From Pseudomonadota bacterium (lineage in GTDB: Bacteria; Pseudomonadota; Alphaproteobacteria; Rhizobiales; Hyphomicrobiaceae): a stretch of DNA of 64,000 nt. Of the stretch, positions 42,470-51,161 are shown in pieces. The stretch covers positions 38,118 to 102,117 of the forward strand of contig JAEZRM010000014.1 of assembly GCA_023412805.1 (NCBI GenBank). Direction: 5' to 3'. Position 1 is the first letter of the stretch; every line of letters starts with the position of its first letter. The notes beneath the pieces are model-generated. The model was given only the letters and a program-made list of their open reading frames with translations, was not told where the DNA came from and searched no databases. The position numbers were made by a program, and so were the translations under genes.

Positions 42470-42970
42470 CTACACCTCTCGTTCCGGCCATGGCGTGCAG
42501 AATGCTTGGAGCGCACGGGAGGTTTCCGGAGGCAGAGGCGCCGCGCGGCGCGTTGTCCGATTCATGAGCACGACGGTAGATCTGGCACTGGCGGCGCAGC
42601 GCTCATCGACGAATAGAGCCTGGATCATCACCAGCGAGGTGCGGCCAACATGCTCACATCGCGAACCGATGACGACGCTGCCCGGCCATCGCATCTCGCC
42701 GAGAAAGTCGATCTCGAGTCGCGCGATGACGAATTGGCCGTCGATCGGCAGCGGGACACGGTGTGGATCGTGAAGCAGCTCCATGCGCGCGTTCTGGCAG
42801 CAGACGGCAAACACGGCATTGGAGATGTGGCCGTTACAGTCGGTGTCGGCGAAGCGCAGCTTCTCCATCGTGTGGAGCGGGTAATCCTCGAGGCGGGGGC
42901 GCACGCGGATAGCTTTTTCTTGGGGCACGGTTCGATGAAGGTCGTTCGTTGATCCGTTGCGAGACGACAT
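42470..42970 (-). CDS. Hotdog-fold acyl-CoA thioesterase
   Basis: The 166-residue protein has the 4-hydroxybenzoyl-CoA thioesterase/FadM-type hotdog signature: LRFADTDCNGHISNAVFAV, with the catalytic Asp in the ADTDxxGH pattern, then VIARLEIDFLGEMRWPGSV, IGSRCEHVGRTSLVMIQAL. Thioesterases hydrolyse acyl-CoA. It lies between DUF736 and the MFS transporter, all on the minus strand and closely packed. The N-terminal 35 residues may not be all translated; a later ATG at 42865 (MEKLRFADTD) is possible. Confidence 0.85.
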   Translation of the reverse strand: MSSRNGSTNDLHRTVPQEKAIRVRPRLEDYPLHTMEKLRFADTDCNGHISNAVFAVCCQNARMELLHDPHRVPLPIDGQFVIARLEIDFLGEMRWPGSVVIGSRCEHVGRTSLVMIQALFVDERCAASARSTVVLMNRTTRRAAPLPPETSRALQAFCTPWPEREV

Positions 42971-42974
42971 CGGT

Positions 42975-43295
42975 TCACGCCCCCTCCGCCTTGTCGCGGC
43001 GCCAGATCAGGCGGGCCGTGCCGTCCTCCGCAGCTTCGGTCAGGATGGCCCATATGGGCTGCGGCCAGCCTGGATCGTCGAGTCGCACGCGCAGATAGCT
43101 CTGGTCCGTGCCTTGTTTGATCCGACGCCACACGGCGCCGATCTCGGTAGCGCCGAGCATCACAAGAAAGTCTGGTGCGCTCTCCGTCTCCTTGCGGTCG
43201 TTGGCGACAAACTTCACCCGTGCGCTCATCGTGATCGTGCGGATGGTGCCGGCGTAGCCGTCGTTGACGGCCGAGAAAACTCCGATGACGGCCAT
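42975..43295 (-). CDS. DUF736 family protein
   Basis: This 106-residue protein matches DUF736, a small family typical of alphaproteobacterial conjugative elements: MAVIGVFSAVNDGYAGTIR, VKFVANDRKETESAPDFLV, GAVWRRIKQGTDQSYLRVR, LDDPGWPQPIWAILTEAA. Function is unknown. The ATG at 43295 follows ccaaggagagcag. The open frame extends upstream to 43532, overlapping trbI, and that part is a shadow. It follows trbI by 16 bases. Confidence 0.9.
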   Translation of the reverse strand: MAVIGVFSAVNDGYAGTIRTITMSARVKFVANDRKETESAPDFLVMLGATEIGAVWRRIKQGTDQSYLRVRLDDPGWPQPIWAILTEAAEDGTARLIWRRDKAEGA

Positions 43296-43311
43296 GCTCT
43301 GCTCTCCTTGG

Positions 43312-44145
43312 TCAGTTGGCAGTGAGGGTGGATGCGCCGTCGTAGGGGCGCAGAATGATGTCCTTGTGGACGATGACGCGCAGCGGCCAACCCGGTCGGA
43401 CGGTGATGGTCGGCTGGACATTGAGGTGGCGTTCGACCAGGCGCTGACCGGCGCGGTTTGTCGTGGATTGCGTCGAAAGCTGCAGCGCGCGAATGAGATC
43501 GTTGTCGCCGGAATTGCCGAAGACGAGCTCACTGCCGACGCCGATCACGGTCGCGAGTGCTACGCCCTTCAGCAGTTGCCAGGTATGAAGATCGACCTGA
43601 TCGGCGAGGCCGGCATATCCGCTGGTGTCGGTTGCCGGCAGATTGTCGATGATGAGAGACGAACCGTCCGGCATGATGATGCGCTGCCAGACGACGAGTG
43701 CACGCTCCTGGCCGAACGCAACGACGTTGTCATACCTGCCGATCAATCTTGAGCCCTGCGGTAGCAAGAGGAACCGGCCTGTGACGGTATCGAAAACGTT
43801 CTCCGTCACCTGAGCGACGACGAAGCCCGGCAAATCCGAGTTGAGGCCGCTCACGAGGCTTGCGGCGATAACTGTGCCGGCCATCAGCTGATAGGGCGAT
43901 GCCGGCGTCTGCAGGCCATGCGGATTGTAGATTGCCTTTTCGGGTCCAGAACGAAGGAACGTCAACTTTCGCAAGCTCTCCGTCGCATCCGTGCGGGAGG
44001 GCTCCAGGGCATCAGCGGCGAGCGCGCGGATTGGGTCAGCGGTGCGCAAGGCGGTCAGCGCGGCAGAGTCGCCGGCGGTCGCTGCCGATCGTGATTGAGC
44101 GCTGGTCTCGGTGCGGGCTGCGCTATCTGGAGGAGGTGCCTTCAA
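43312..44145 (-). CDS. trbI: TrbI C-terminal part (VirB10-like), separated by frameshift
   Basis: TrbI is the VirB10-like scaffold of the type IV secretion channel, spanning both membranes. This 277-residue frame is the conserved C-terminal domain: GLQTPASPYQLMAGTVIAA, LVSGLNSDLPGFVVAQVTE, NVFDTVTGRFLLLPQGSRL, VVWQRIIMPDGSSLIIDNL, PATDTSGYAGLADQV. The frame is open upstream through VFFRLQLKAPPP, which should join directly to the preceding ORF at 44142. The first possible start in this frame is a TTG at 44145. A single missing base near 44165-44167 separates the halves. Unless the ribosome re-initiates or slips, this half is not linked to its membrane anchor. Confidence 0.85.
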   Translation of the reverse strand: MKAPPPDSAARTETSAQSRSAATAGDSAALTALRTADPIRALAADALEPSRTDATESLRKLTFLRSGPEKAIYNPHGLQTPASPYQLMAGTVIAASLVSGLNSDLPGFVVAQVTENVFDTVTGRFLLLPQGSRLIGRYDNVVAFGQERALVVWQRIIMPDGSSLIIDNLPATDTSGYAGLADQVDLHTWQLLKGVALATVIGVGSELVFGNSGDNDLIRALQLSTQSTTNRAGQRLVERHLNVQPTITVRPGWPLRVIVHKDIILRPYDGASTLTAN

Positions 44146-44579
44146 TTGAAGACGGAAGAAGACTGGGATTCCCGTGCCTGCCCCGCCATGCGCGCGAGCC
44201 GCGCGCGCTCCATCTGCTCGGCCTGGTCGATCGGGTCTCCGCCAAGCTCAGTCAGTTGCGGGATTCCTGATGGCGGGCGTACTGGCTCGGGCGGCCGCTC
44301 CGTGCGCACGCCGTCGTACGTCGCCGGCAGCCGTGCGAGGCTCTCGGAGATCGGCTTGTTCTCGACGTTGATGAGCTCACGCGGTGCGCCGACGTGGAGC
44401 TTCGGCGGTTGCAGCGCGACCAGCACCAGAAAAGAAACCAGCAGGAGCACGATGGCCGCGCCGCCGAACACGACCTTGCGGTTGATACGGGTCACCGGTT
44501 GCGGCCGTGCGCGCAGCTCCAGCGTCTCCGGCGCGACCTTCTCCGTTTCGGCCTTCTTGTTGGGTTCGGTCTCGCTCAT
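44142..44579 (-). CDS. trbI: TrbI N-terminal part (membrane anchor), frameshifted
   Basis: This 145-residue frame is the N-terminal portion of TrbI: a cytoplasmic charged stretch, one transmembrane helix (VVFGGAAIVLLLVSFLVLV, about residues 36-54), and a proline-rich linker (ERPPEPVRPPSGIPQL), then DQAEQMERARLARMAGQAR. It ends ESQSSSVFN-stop. In the other frame the same DNA continues ...VFFRLQLKAPPP, the normal TrbI continuation. A run of three C (complement of 44165-44167) where four would restore the frame (RESP-VFFRLQ) is the likely site. Overlaps trbG by 4 bases. Confidence 0.85.
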   Translation of the reverse strand: MSETEPNKKAETEKVAPETLELRARPQPVTRINRKVVFGGAAIVLLLVSFLVLVALQPPKLHVGAPRELINVENKPISESLARLPATYDGVRTERPPEPVRPPSGIPQLTELGGDPIDQAEQMERARLARMAGQARESQSSSVFN

Positions 44580-45574
44580 GAGCGTGTCTCCCGCCAGACG
44601 GCATCCGTGCGGACAATGCGCACAACGCGCTGCGGCGCCGTGCCGAGGCGGAGCTCAGCGGCGGCGAACAGACGGTCGACGATGTAGGTCGTGCCGCGCA
44701 CGCGGTAGTTGACGAGCGCCGACTTGCCATCCGGGCCGATGACGAACAGCGGCGGCGCTTCGCCCTGTGCGAGACCTGACGGGAACTGGATGTAGACCTT
44801 GGCACCATCATCGAAGACCTGGCGCGGCTTCCAGGGCGCGTCGCCTTCAATGCGATAGCGGAAGTGCAGCTGCTCGATGTTGATGCTACCGTCAGCGATG
44901 GACGCCAGCGATGCAGCGGCGTCATTGCGCCGCCTGCGCAAGGAGACGAGTTCAGCGGCGGGATACGTCCACGACACCGACGCCATGTAGGTCTTGTCGC
45001 TCGAGCGCATCTCGAGGTGATACGTGCGCCGATCCGTTGTGATGACGAGATTGGTCTCGAGATCGGCGCCAATCGGCTTGACGATGATATGGACCTGGGC
45101 CTCCTTGCCCTCGCCGCTCGTCGTATCGCCGACCACCCATCGCACGGTGTCGCCGGCCGACACGGAGACGAGCTTCTCGCCCGCTTCAAGCGCGACGTCC
45201 GTCACCTGATTGACGGCGGCATAGAGCTGGTAGAGCGCGCCCTTGGTGTAGGGATAGACTTGGATAGCGTTGATATAGCCGTCCTGGATCGGCTCGAGGC
45301 GCGCGGCGGCGTTGGCCCCCGCCACACGCTCCGACGGCGAACGGGTGTCCTTCCCCTTCTCGGCTCCCTTGCCGACGGGTTTGAGTTGACCGGGAAGAGG
45401 AAGCGGCGTTGGCACCTCGACATAGCGGACAGGCGGCTTCGGTTCCGGCTCGCGTCGCGCGGCCAGGGCCGGACTGTCGAGGATCGGGATCTCCGGCACC
45501 TTGATGCTGTTGGCGCAGGCGCCGAGACTGCTCGACGTCATCAGGACAATCGCTAAGCAGCGCGGCTTGCTCAT
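44576..45574 (-). CDS. trbG: Conjugal transfer protein TrbG (VirB9-like)
   Basis: TrbG is the VirB9-like outer-membrane-complex component of the Trb-type secretion channel. The 332-residue protein has a lipoprotein-type signal (LAIVLMTSSSLGAC, Cys 20), a Pro-rich linker, and the VirB9 domain from about residue 95 (AIQVYPYTKGALYQLYAAV, SVSAGDTVRWVVGDTTSGE, VHIIVKPIGADLETNLVIT). The C-terminal half has HFRYRIEGDAPWKPRQVFD, DGAKVYIQFPSGLAQGEAP. Overlaps trbF and trbI by 4 bases each. Confidence 0.94.
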   Translation of the reverse strand: MSKPRCLAIVLMTSSSLGACANSIKVPEIPILDSPALAARREPEPKPPVRYVEVPTPLPLPGQLKPVGKGAEKGKDTRSPSERVAGANAAARLEPIQDGYINAIQVYPYTKGALYQLYAAVNQVTDVALEAGEKLVSVSAGDTVRWVVGDTTSGEGKEAQVHIIVKPIGADLETNLVITTDRRTYHLEMRSSDKTYMASVSWTYPAAELVSLRRRRNDAAASLASIADGSINIEQLHFRYRIEGDAPWKPRQVFDDGAKVYIQFPSGLAQGEAPPLFVIGPDGKSALVNYRVRGTTYIVDRLFAAAELRLGTAPQRVVRIVRTDAVWRETRS

Positions 45575-46269
45575 TTGGACTCTCCGGTGGTGACGTCCTG
45601 CGACCAGTTGAAGGCGTGCACGTAGATACCGAGCGGGTTCTTGCGCACCGCGTCGACGGTTCGCGGCGGGGTGATGACGATCGAGAAGAGCCCCGTAAGG
45701 CGCTTGGTGTCCCTCACCGCCCCGCCCTCGAAGGTGCGTTCGAGCCAGCGCACCTGGAAGGAGGTGTCCGAGGCGCGCACGACGCTCGTCACGTCGACGG
45801 CCACGGTCTGTCGGCCGACGCGCGAGAAGGGATCGATCTCGCGGGCATATTCGTTGAGCGTGACCGCGGCCTTGTCAGTGACGAAGTCGTAGGCCTTGAG
45901 CCAGTTCTGGCGGACGACGACCGGATCGATCGAGAGCGCGCGCACATGATCGACGAAGCGCGACAGATGAAAGGCGACATGTGCGTCGCTCGGCGTGTAG
46001 GTCTCTGCCGCCGGGCCGACCGCGCGGGTGCCGCCGCGGGAATCGACCTCGACGATGTAAGGCATTACCGCGCCGGTTCGCCCGATCCAGAGCAGGATGG
46101 CGGCGAGCAGAAGGGAAAGCCCGAGGCTGCCGACGGCGACGAGACGCCAATTGTGCGCCTGCACGCGCGCGCTGCCAATGCGCTCGTCCCAGGCCTGCGC
46201 GGCCTTCTGGTACGGCGTTACAGGTTCCGGTGTCTCGCCATAGCGCAAGGTCGATCGCTTGAAGGCCAT
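45571..46269 (-). CDS. trbF: Conjugal transfer protein TrbF (VirB8-like)
   Basis: TrbF is the VirB8-like inner-membrane component. The 232-residue protein has a cytoplasmic N terminus (YGETPEPVTPYQKAAQAWD), one transmembrane helix (LVAVGSLGLSLLLAAILLW, about residues 44-62) and a periplasmic NTF2-like domain (MPYIVEVDSRGGTRAVGPA, VVRQNWLKAYDFVTDKAAV, NPLGIYVHAFNWSQDV). Overlaps trbG by 4 bases. Confidence 0.95.
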   Translation of the reverse strand: MAFKRSTLRYGETPEPVTPYQKAAQAWDERIGSARVQAHNWRLVAVGSLGLSLLLAAILLWIGRTGAVMPYIVEVDSRGGTRAVGPAAETYTPSDAHVAFHLSRFVDHVRALSIDPVVVRQNWLKAYDFVTDKAAVTLNEYAREIDPFSRVGRQTVAVDVTSVVRASDTSFQVRWLERTFEGGAVRDTKRLTGLFSIVITPPRTVDAVRKNPLGIYVHAFNWSQDVTTGESK

Positions 46270-46281
46270 GATCTCTGTCCC

Positions 46282-47559
46282 CTACGATTTGTTCTTGAGA
46301 TCGGGGCCGCTGCTCATGCCGGCGCGGTCGCCCTCTCGGAGTGAATGCGCCGCCATCATTCCGGCTTGAGTCATGCGTTGCCGGCGGGCGAGGCTCTGCG
46401 CCCAGGCCGGTGGGCCGGATGCCGGCGCGCTGCCGTGCGGAGCATCGCCATCGGGGCCATTGCCTGAAGGCGCCGCATCGCGGTATCCCTGCGCAGCGCC
46501 GTGGCGATAGGCATTGCGCACAGGAGCGGTCGCCGATGACGCCGTGCGCGAGGCCGGCCCGGAGACGGTCGCGCGCGCGACACCTCCCATGCCGCCCGCC
46601 TCATAGGCCGCGCTGACACGGCCTGAGAGCGAGGCAGCCGACTTGATTCCACCACCGGCCGTGCGACCCGCTATGCGCGCCGCGCCTGCCGTCGCAATGC
46701 CGCCCGCAACCACCGTGCCGCCAAGCGCGGCCGTGGTCGCAACCGCGGCACCGGCCCCCAACTGCGGCGCGCCGGTGATCAGACCAGCGGCAATACCGGG
46801 CACGAAGATCGCAAGGCCGAACACGGCAATCGCGCCGAGGATGCACGACGCCGCCTGCGTCAGCGTCACCTCGCCAGTCGGCCGCATGACCGTGCCGAAG
46901 ATCGTCGACCCGATGCCGACCACGATCGCCAGCACCATGAGCTTGATGCCGCTGGAGATCACATTTCCGAGCACCCGCTCGGCGAGGAACGCGGTGTGAC
47001 CGAACAGAGCAAACGGTACCAGCACGAAGCCCGCCAACACCGTCAGCTTGAACTCGATGATGGTGATGAAGAGCTGCACCGACAGCACGAAGAAGGCGAG
47101 CAACACGATCACCCATGCGAGCATCAAGACGGTGATCGTCACGAAGTTGGAGAAGAACGTCGTGATGCCGATCAGCTCGCCCGCTTTCTCGAGCAGTGGC
47201 TTCGACGCCGTGAACCCGGTCGACGCAACAAACCCCGGCCGCATGAGATCGGCAGAGGTCAACGACGTCCCCGTCGCCTTCAATCCCAGTCCCGCGAATG
47301 ACTGGAAAATGATGTCGGCCAGGCTCTGGAAGTTCGACAGCAGCAGCGCGAAGAAGCCGACGTACAGCACCTTGCGGATGAGCTGAGCGACGACATTGTC
47401 CTCGCCAATCAGCGCCCAGAACAAGCCGGCGAGCGTGATGTCGATCGCAATCAGAATGCTCGTCAGGAAGGCGATGTCGCCGGCGAGCAGACCGAACCCC
47501 GAGTCGATGTAACGGCTGAACGTCGCCGTGAACTGATCAATGATCGCCAAGTCGTCCAT
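46282..47559 (-). CDS. trbL: Conjugal transfer protein TrbL (VirB6-like)
   Basis: TrbL is the polytopic VirB6-like protein of the channel. The 425-residue protein has about six membrane segments in residues 25-260 (ILIAIDITLAGLFWALIGE, VLYVGFFALLLSNFQSLAD, LMLAWVIVLLAFFVLSVQL, LTVLAGFVLVPFALFGHTA, IAVFGLAIFVPGIAAGLI). It ends with a Gly/Ala/Pro-rich tail of about 150 residues. The N-terminal IDQFTATFSRYIDSGFGLL is the usual TrbL start. It lies after a 293-base gap holding a hairpin-array repeat, where trbK might be expected. Confidence 0.94.
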   Translation of the reverse strand: MDDLAIIDQFTATFSRYIDSGFGLLAGDIAFLTSILIAIDITLAGLFWALIGEDNVVAQLIRKVLYVGFFALLLSNFQSLADIIFQSFAGLGLKATGTSLTSADLMRPGFVASTGFTASKPLLEKAGELIGITTFFSNFVTITVLMLAWVIVLLAFFVLSVQLFITIIEFKLTVLAGFVLVPFALFGHTAFLAERVLGNVISSGIKLMVLAIVVGIGSTIFGTVMRPTGEVTLTQAASCILGAIAVFGLAIFVPGIAAGLITGAPQLGAGAAVATTAALGGTVVAGGIATAGAARIAGRTAGGGIKSAASLSGRVSAAYEAGGMGGVARATVSGPASRTASSATAPVRNAYRHGAAQGYRDAAPSGNGPDGDAPHGSAPASGPPAWAQSLARRQRMTQAGMMAAHSLREGDRAGMSSGPDLKNKS

Positions 47560-47680
47560 GCGCTTCTCAACCTCCGGGCAAGGCTCCGCCGTCGGCAGAA
47601 ATTGCGTTCGCCGTTACGTTGTCGTCAGGGGTGGCGTGTAAGACCGCGGCTATTGTCGTCGTCGGTGGCTGCGGTGGTGT

Positions 47681-47840
47681 CGCTGCGCGAGCGGGCTGCC
47701 GCCCGCGCCCGCTTGAGGGACGTGTCCCTCAAACTCCCTCCTTTTTTGAAACTTCAAAAGACGGGGAGTGCGAGGGGTGTCCCCTCGCGCGGGGCTTGGG
47801 GCGGCAGCCCCATTTGCGAAGCAAGATGCACGCATCTTCG
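47681..47840. repeat. Hairpin-array repeat, copy A (between trbJ and trbL)
   Basis: About 160 bases form a run of short hairpins. H1 is GCGGGC/GCCCGC (47691-47706). H2 is TTGAGGGA/TCCCTCAA with loop CGTG (47713-47732). H3 is TTTTGAA/TTCAAAA (47744-47759). H4 is GCGAGGGG/CCCCTCGC with loop TGT (47770-47788). H5 is TGGGGC/GCCCCA with loop GGCA (47797-47812). H6 is TTGC/GCAA (47814-47824). The same order, loops and spacers recur in copy B at 51737-51885, with paired base changes in the stems (see findings). The gap 47560-47852 holds no trbK gene that I can recognise. Confidence 0.85.
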
Positions 47841-47852
47841 TTCCTCCCATCC

Positions 47853-50800
47853 TCATCGCCTCGCCGAATACCCAGATCCTGTGCCGACGAAGGACTTGAA
47901 GCGTTGGCGGGCTTCATCCTCGGTGGCGAGATTGCGGGCGCGGCCGACGGTTTCGGCACGATGCTGAGCGGTGAGCAGACTTTGCAGAGTGAGCGATTGC
48001 TTCACGGCTAGGCCGGTGAGCTCGTTGCCGGCCTGGGTTGCTTCCAGTGCGCCGACGGCGTTGCGGGATCGCGTCATGGCATCGCCGAGCAGTCGCGTGT
48101 CCGTTTCGATGCCGTCGACGATCTGGCCTTGCAGGAGGGCGGCGCGTTTAAGGCCGGCATATTCCTCCTCCCATCGGGTTTTGGCATTGCGCACCACTTC
48201 GTCGGACGAGAGCGCGGCCGAGACCTGTGTTGGAAACAGGCGTTCGTAGGTGCTTTGCGTCTGCTGGAGTTTCAGCGCGATACCGCTACCGGCGTGGAGC
48301 TGCGTTTGGATTGCGGCCAGGGCGCGCTGGAGATCGGGAGACAGGGTGCTTCCGAGCCGCGTCAGGTTCTGATCCATGCGCAGAATCATCTGTGCCTGGT
48401 TCTGCAAGGTGCGCACCTGATTGTTGATCTGCTCGAGCGCACGCACTGCCGACAGCAGATTCTGCTGGTAGTTCGCGGGATCGAACACGGTCAGCGCGTG
48501 CGCGCCGGGCGGGACGGCAGTGCTGGCCAGGAGCGTCAGCGCGATCGCCGTGAGAACTCCACGTGCTGCGCGTCGACGCGCGGCGCGGTTGGGCTTGGCC
48601 GTTAAGGGGAGTGGCGCCAGGCGCTCGAGCAGATCGTCGCGGGTTGTTGCTGTCGGCGCTCGTACCGCTTCCGGCGTGTCGGATTGTGCTGGCGATGCCG
48701 TCGGCAGGATGCGCGGCAGCGGTGGCGGCGTGGTCCGCGGACGTAGTGCGCTGGGGAAGGACGTCAGCAGATGGGCAGCCCAGTCGAGTCCCTTGGCACG
48801 CAGGAATGTATCGGCGAAACCGGCGTCGGACGATTCTGCAACTACGCGATCGATGAGCTTCTGATCATCCGGCGACGAGGCGGCGGTGAGCGCCAGCGCA
48901 ACGGGACCGAGACCGAGCTCGAACAGCCGGTTACCTTGGGCGGACTGCACATAGTAGTCGCGTTTGGGCGTGGCGAGGCCGAGGATCTCGATCTGGCGGC
49001 CGTTGAGTCCGAAACGCTCGTAGACGGTGCGGGCCTGCGGCTCGAGGGCGCGATCATTCGGCAGGAAGATGCGCGTCGGGCAGCTTTCGATGAGCGCCGG
49101 CGCGATGACCGACCGCTCGATGTCGGCGAGCGATTGCGTGGCGAATAGCACGGCGACGTTCTTCTTCCGCAGGGTCTTGAGCCATTCGCGGATGCGGGCC
49201 GCGAACATGGGCTCGTCGAGGAAGGTCCATGCTTCGTCGAGCACGAGCAGCGTCGGGCGTCCGTCGAAGCGGGCTTCGAGCCGATGGAAGAGATAGGTGA
49301 GCACCGGCGGGATCAGCCTCTTGTGCTGCATCAGCGGTTCCATTTCTACATGCAACACGTCGCTCAGAGAGAGGTTCTCGCTCGCGCCATCGAGCAGGCG
49401 GCCATAGGGGCCTTCGAGTGTGTAGGGTGCCAGTGCCTGGCTCAAGGCACTCGACTGCACGAGCACGGCGAGGCCGGTCAGCGTGCGCTCGGCTTTCGGC
49501 GCCGAGGCGAGGCTCTTCAGGGCCGTCCACAAGGCGTCCTTGATCTCGGGCGTGATCGACACGCCTTCGTTGGTGACGAGACCGCTCACCCATTCGAGCG
49601 CGAAGGCGAGCTCGCCGGGCTCGTCGATGCGCACCAGCGGCTGCAAGGACAGCGTGCCCTCGAGGCCGAGCTCGATGCTCTCGCCGCCCATGGCGAGGGA
49701 GGCCGCACGCGCTGACCGGCCACGATCGAAGATCGCGACCTGGGCGCCGATGAAGCGGCGGAACTGCATTGCGAGCAGGGAGAGCAGCACGGACTTGCCG
49801 GAGCCGGTCGGGCCGACGACGAAGGCGTGCCCGACGTCGCCACTGTGCAGATCGAGCCGGAAGGGCGTCGCGCCGCGCGTCTCGGTCATCATCAGCGGTG
49901 GCGCATCGAGATGGCGGTTGCGCTCCGGCCCGGCCCACACCGCCGAAACCGGCATCATGTGCGCGAGGTTCAAGGTATGCACGATCGGCTGCCTCACGTT
50001 GGCATAGGGGTTACCGGGCAGCGAGCCGAGCCACGCCTCGACGGCGTTCAAGGTCTCGCGGATGGTCGTGAAACCTCGGCCGTTGATGATGCGCTCGAGC
50101 GCCAGAAGCTTTTCATCGGCGCGTTTGGAATCGGCGTCGCCGACGACGAGCGTCGTCGTCAGATAGCCGAAAGCGACATCATCGGCGCCGAGCTCCTGCA
50201 AGGCCTCGTCGGCATCGGCCGCCTTATTGTCGGCGTCGGAATCGACGAGCGCCGTCTCACGGCTGGACAAGACTTCGCGCAGAATGGTAGCGACCGACTT
50301 GCGCTTGGCAAACCATTGGCGTCGGAGCTTGGTGAGCTGCTTGTTGGCCTGGATCTTGTCGAGCGCGATCCAGCGTGTGGTCCAGCGATAGGCAAAGCCG
50401 AGGTCATTGAGCGCATCGAGCAGGCCCGGTGTCGTGGTGTTCGGGAAGCCCGTGACGGTCAGCAGGCGCAAATGCTGGCGGCCGAGTTTCGGCTCGACGC
50501 CGCCGAGGAAGGACGTATCGCACAGGATGGCATCGAGGTGTGTCGGAATGCTCGGCACCGCCACCGGATGACGCTTTTCCGAGATCGTGCCGTGCAGATA
50601 GGCGAGCGTCTCGGCATCGTCGAGTGCTTCCGCCTCGGGAAGGATCGACGCCAAGAGCTCCAACGCCCGCGTGCTCTCGGTCCCAAACCAGGCAAGCTGG
50701 CCCCAGACATCGGCCTCGTCGCTATAACCCTCCTGACGCTCGTAGAGCAGCCGCTCGGCGCGGCCGTGATGCTCCTGCGGTGGCAGATAGAGAAGGGTCA

Positions 50801-51161
50801 GATAGTAACGGCTCTCATGATGGGCGCCGTCCGCCGAGAAGGACGCATAGCGCTCCTGGTCGACGAGCCACGAGGCGGCATCGGCAAAACGATGTCCCGG
50901 ATACTGATTGGCCGGCACGCGCTCGGCCTCGAAGAACAAGGCCCAGCCTTCACCAAAGCGGCGCAGCACGTTATTAAGCCGTGCCGACACCGCGACGAGC
51001 TCCGCGTCAGTGGCGCTGTCGAGATCGGGGCCGCGATAGCGGATCGTACGCTGGAAGGATCCATCCTTGTTCAGCACGATACCAGGCGCGGCGAGGCAGG
51101 CCCAGGGCAGATAGTCGGCGAGGCCAGTGGTCGTCTTGCGATATTCGGCGAGGTTCAGCAT
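47853..51161 (-). CDS. trbE: Fused TrbE (VirB4-like ATPase) and TrbJ (VirB5-like) in one frame
   Basis: This 1102-residue open frame contains two transfer proteins. Residues about 1-820 are TrbE, the VirB4-like ATPase: start MLNLAEYRKTTTGLADYLP, Walker A GPTGSGKS near residue 450, Walker B LLVLDEAW near 640, C-terminal EILGLATPKRDYYVQSAQG. After a 40-residue Pro/Thr-rich linker comes an internal signal-like segment (about 857-887: GVLTAIALTLLASTAVPPG, AHA cleavage). TrbJ then follows (ALTVFDPANYQQNLLSAVR, ALEQINNQVRTLQNQAQMI), to the stop at 47853. No in-frame ATG, GTG or TTG lies in the junction, so TrbJ has no visible start of its own. TrbE starts at ATG 51161, overlapping trbD. Confidence 0.88.
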   Translation of the reverse strand: MLNLAEYRKTTTGLADYLPWACLAAPGIVLNKDGSFQRTIRYRGPDLDSATDAELVAVSARLNNVLRRFGEGWALFFEAERVPANQYPGHRFADAASWLVDQERYASFSADGAHHESRYYLTLLYLPPQEHHGRAERLLYERQEGYSDEADVWGQLAWFGTESTRALELLASILPEAEALDDAETLAYLHGTISEKRHPVAVPSIPTHLDAILCDTSFLGGVEPKLGRQHLRLLTVTGFPNTTTPGLLDALNDLGFAYRWTTRWIALDKIQANKQLTKLRRQWFAKRKSVATILREVLSSRETALVDSDADNKAADADEALQELGADDVAFGYLTTTLVVGDADSKRADEKLLALERIINGRGFTTIRETLNAVEAWLGSLPGNPYANVRQPIVHTLNLAHMMPVSAVWAGPERNRHLDAPPLMMTETRGATPFRLDLHSGDVGHAFVVGPTGSGKSVLLSLLAMQFRRFIGAQVAIFDRGRSARAASLAMGGESIELGLEGTLSLQPLVRIDEPGELAFALEWVSGLVTNEGVSITPEIKDALWTALKSLASAPKAERTLTGLAVLVQSSALSQALAPYTLEGPYGRLLDGASENLSLSDVLHVEMEPLMQHKRLIPPVLTYLFHRLEARFDGRPTLLVLDEAWTFLDEPMFAARIREWLKTLRKKNVAVLFATQSLADIERSVIAPALIESCPTRIFLPNDRALEPQARTVYERFGLNGRQIEILGLATPKRDYYVQSAQGNRLFELGLGPVALALTAASSPDDQKLIDRVVAESSDAGFADTFLRAKGLDWAAHLLTSFPSALRPRTTPPPLPRILPTASPAQSDTPEAVRAPTATTRDDLLERLAPLPLTAKPNRAARRRAARGVLTAIALTLLASTAVPPGAHALTVFDPANYQQNLLSAVRALEQINNQVRTLQNQAQMILRMDQNLTRLGSTLSPDLQRALAAIQTQLHAGSGIALKLQQTQSTYERLFPTQVSAALSSDEVVRNAKTRWEEEYAGLKRAALLQGQIVDGIETDTRLLGDAMTRSRNAVGALEATQAGNELTGLAVKQSLTLQSLLTAQHRAETVGRARNLATEDEARQRFKSFVGTGSGYSARR

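Noticed and set aside
47560..47690. Possible trbK (entry exclusion) between trbJ and trbL
   Set aside because: A short open frame ends just before trbL, but it has no start, signal peptide or lipobox; most of the gap is the hairpin array.
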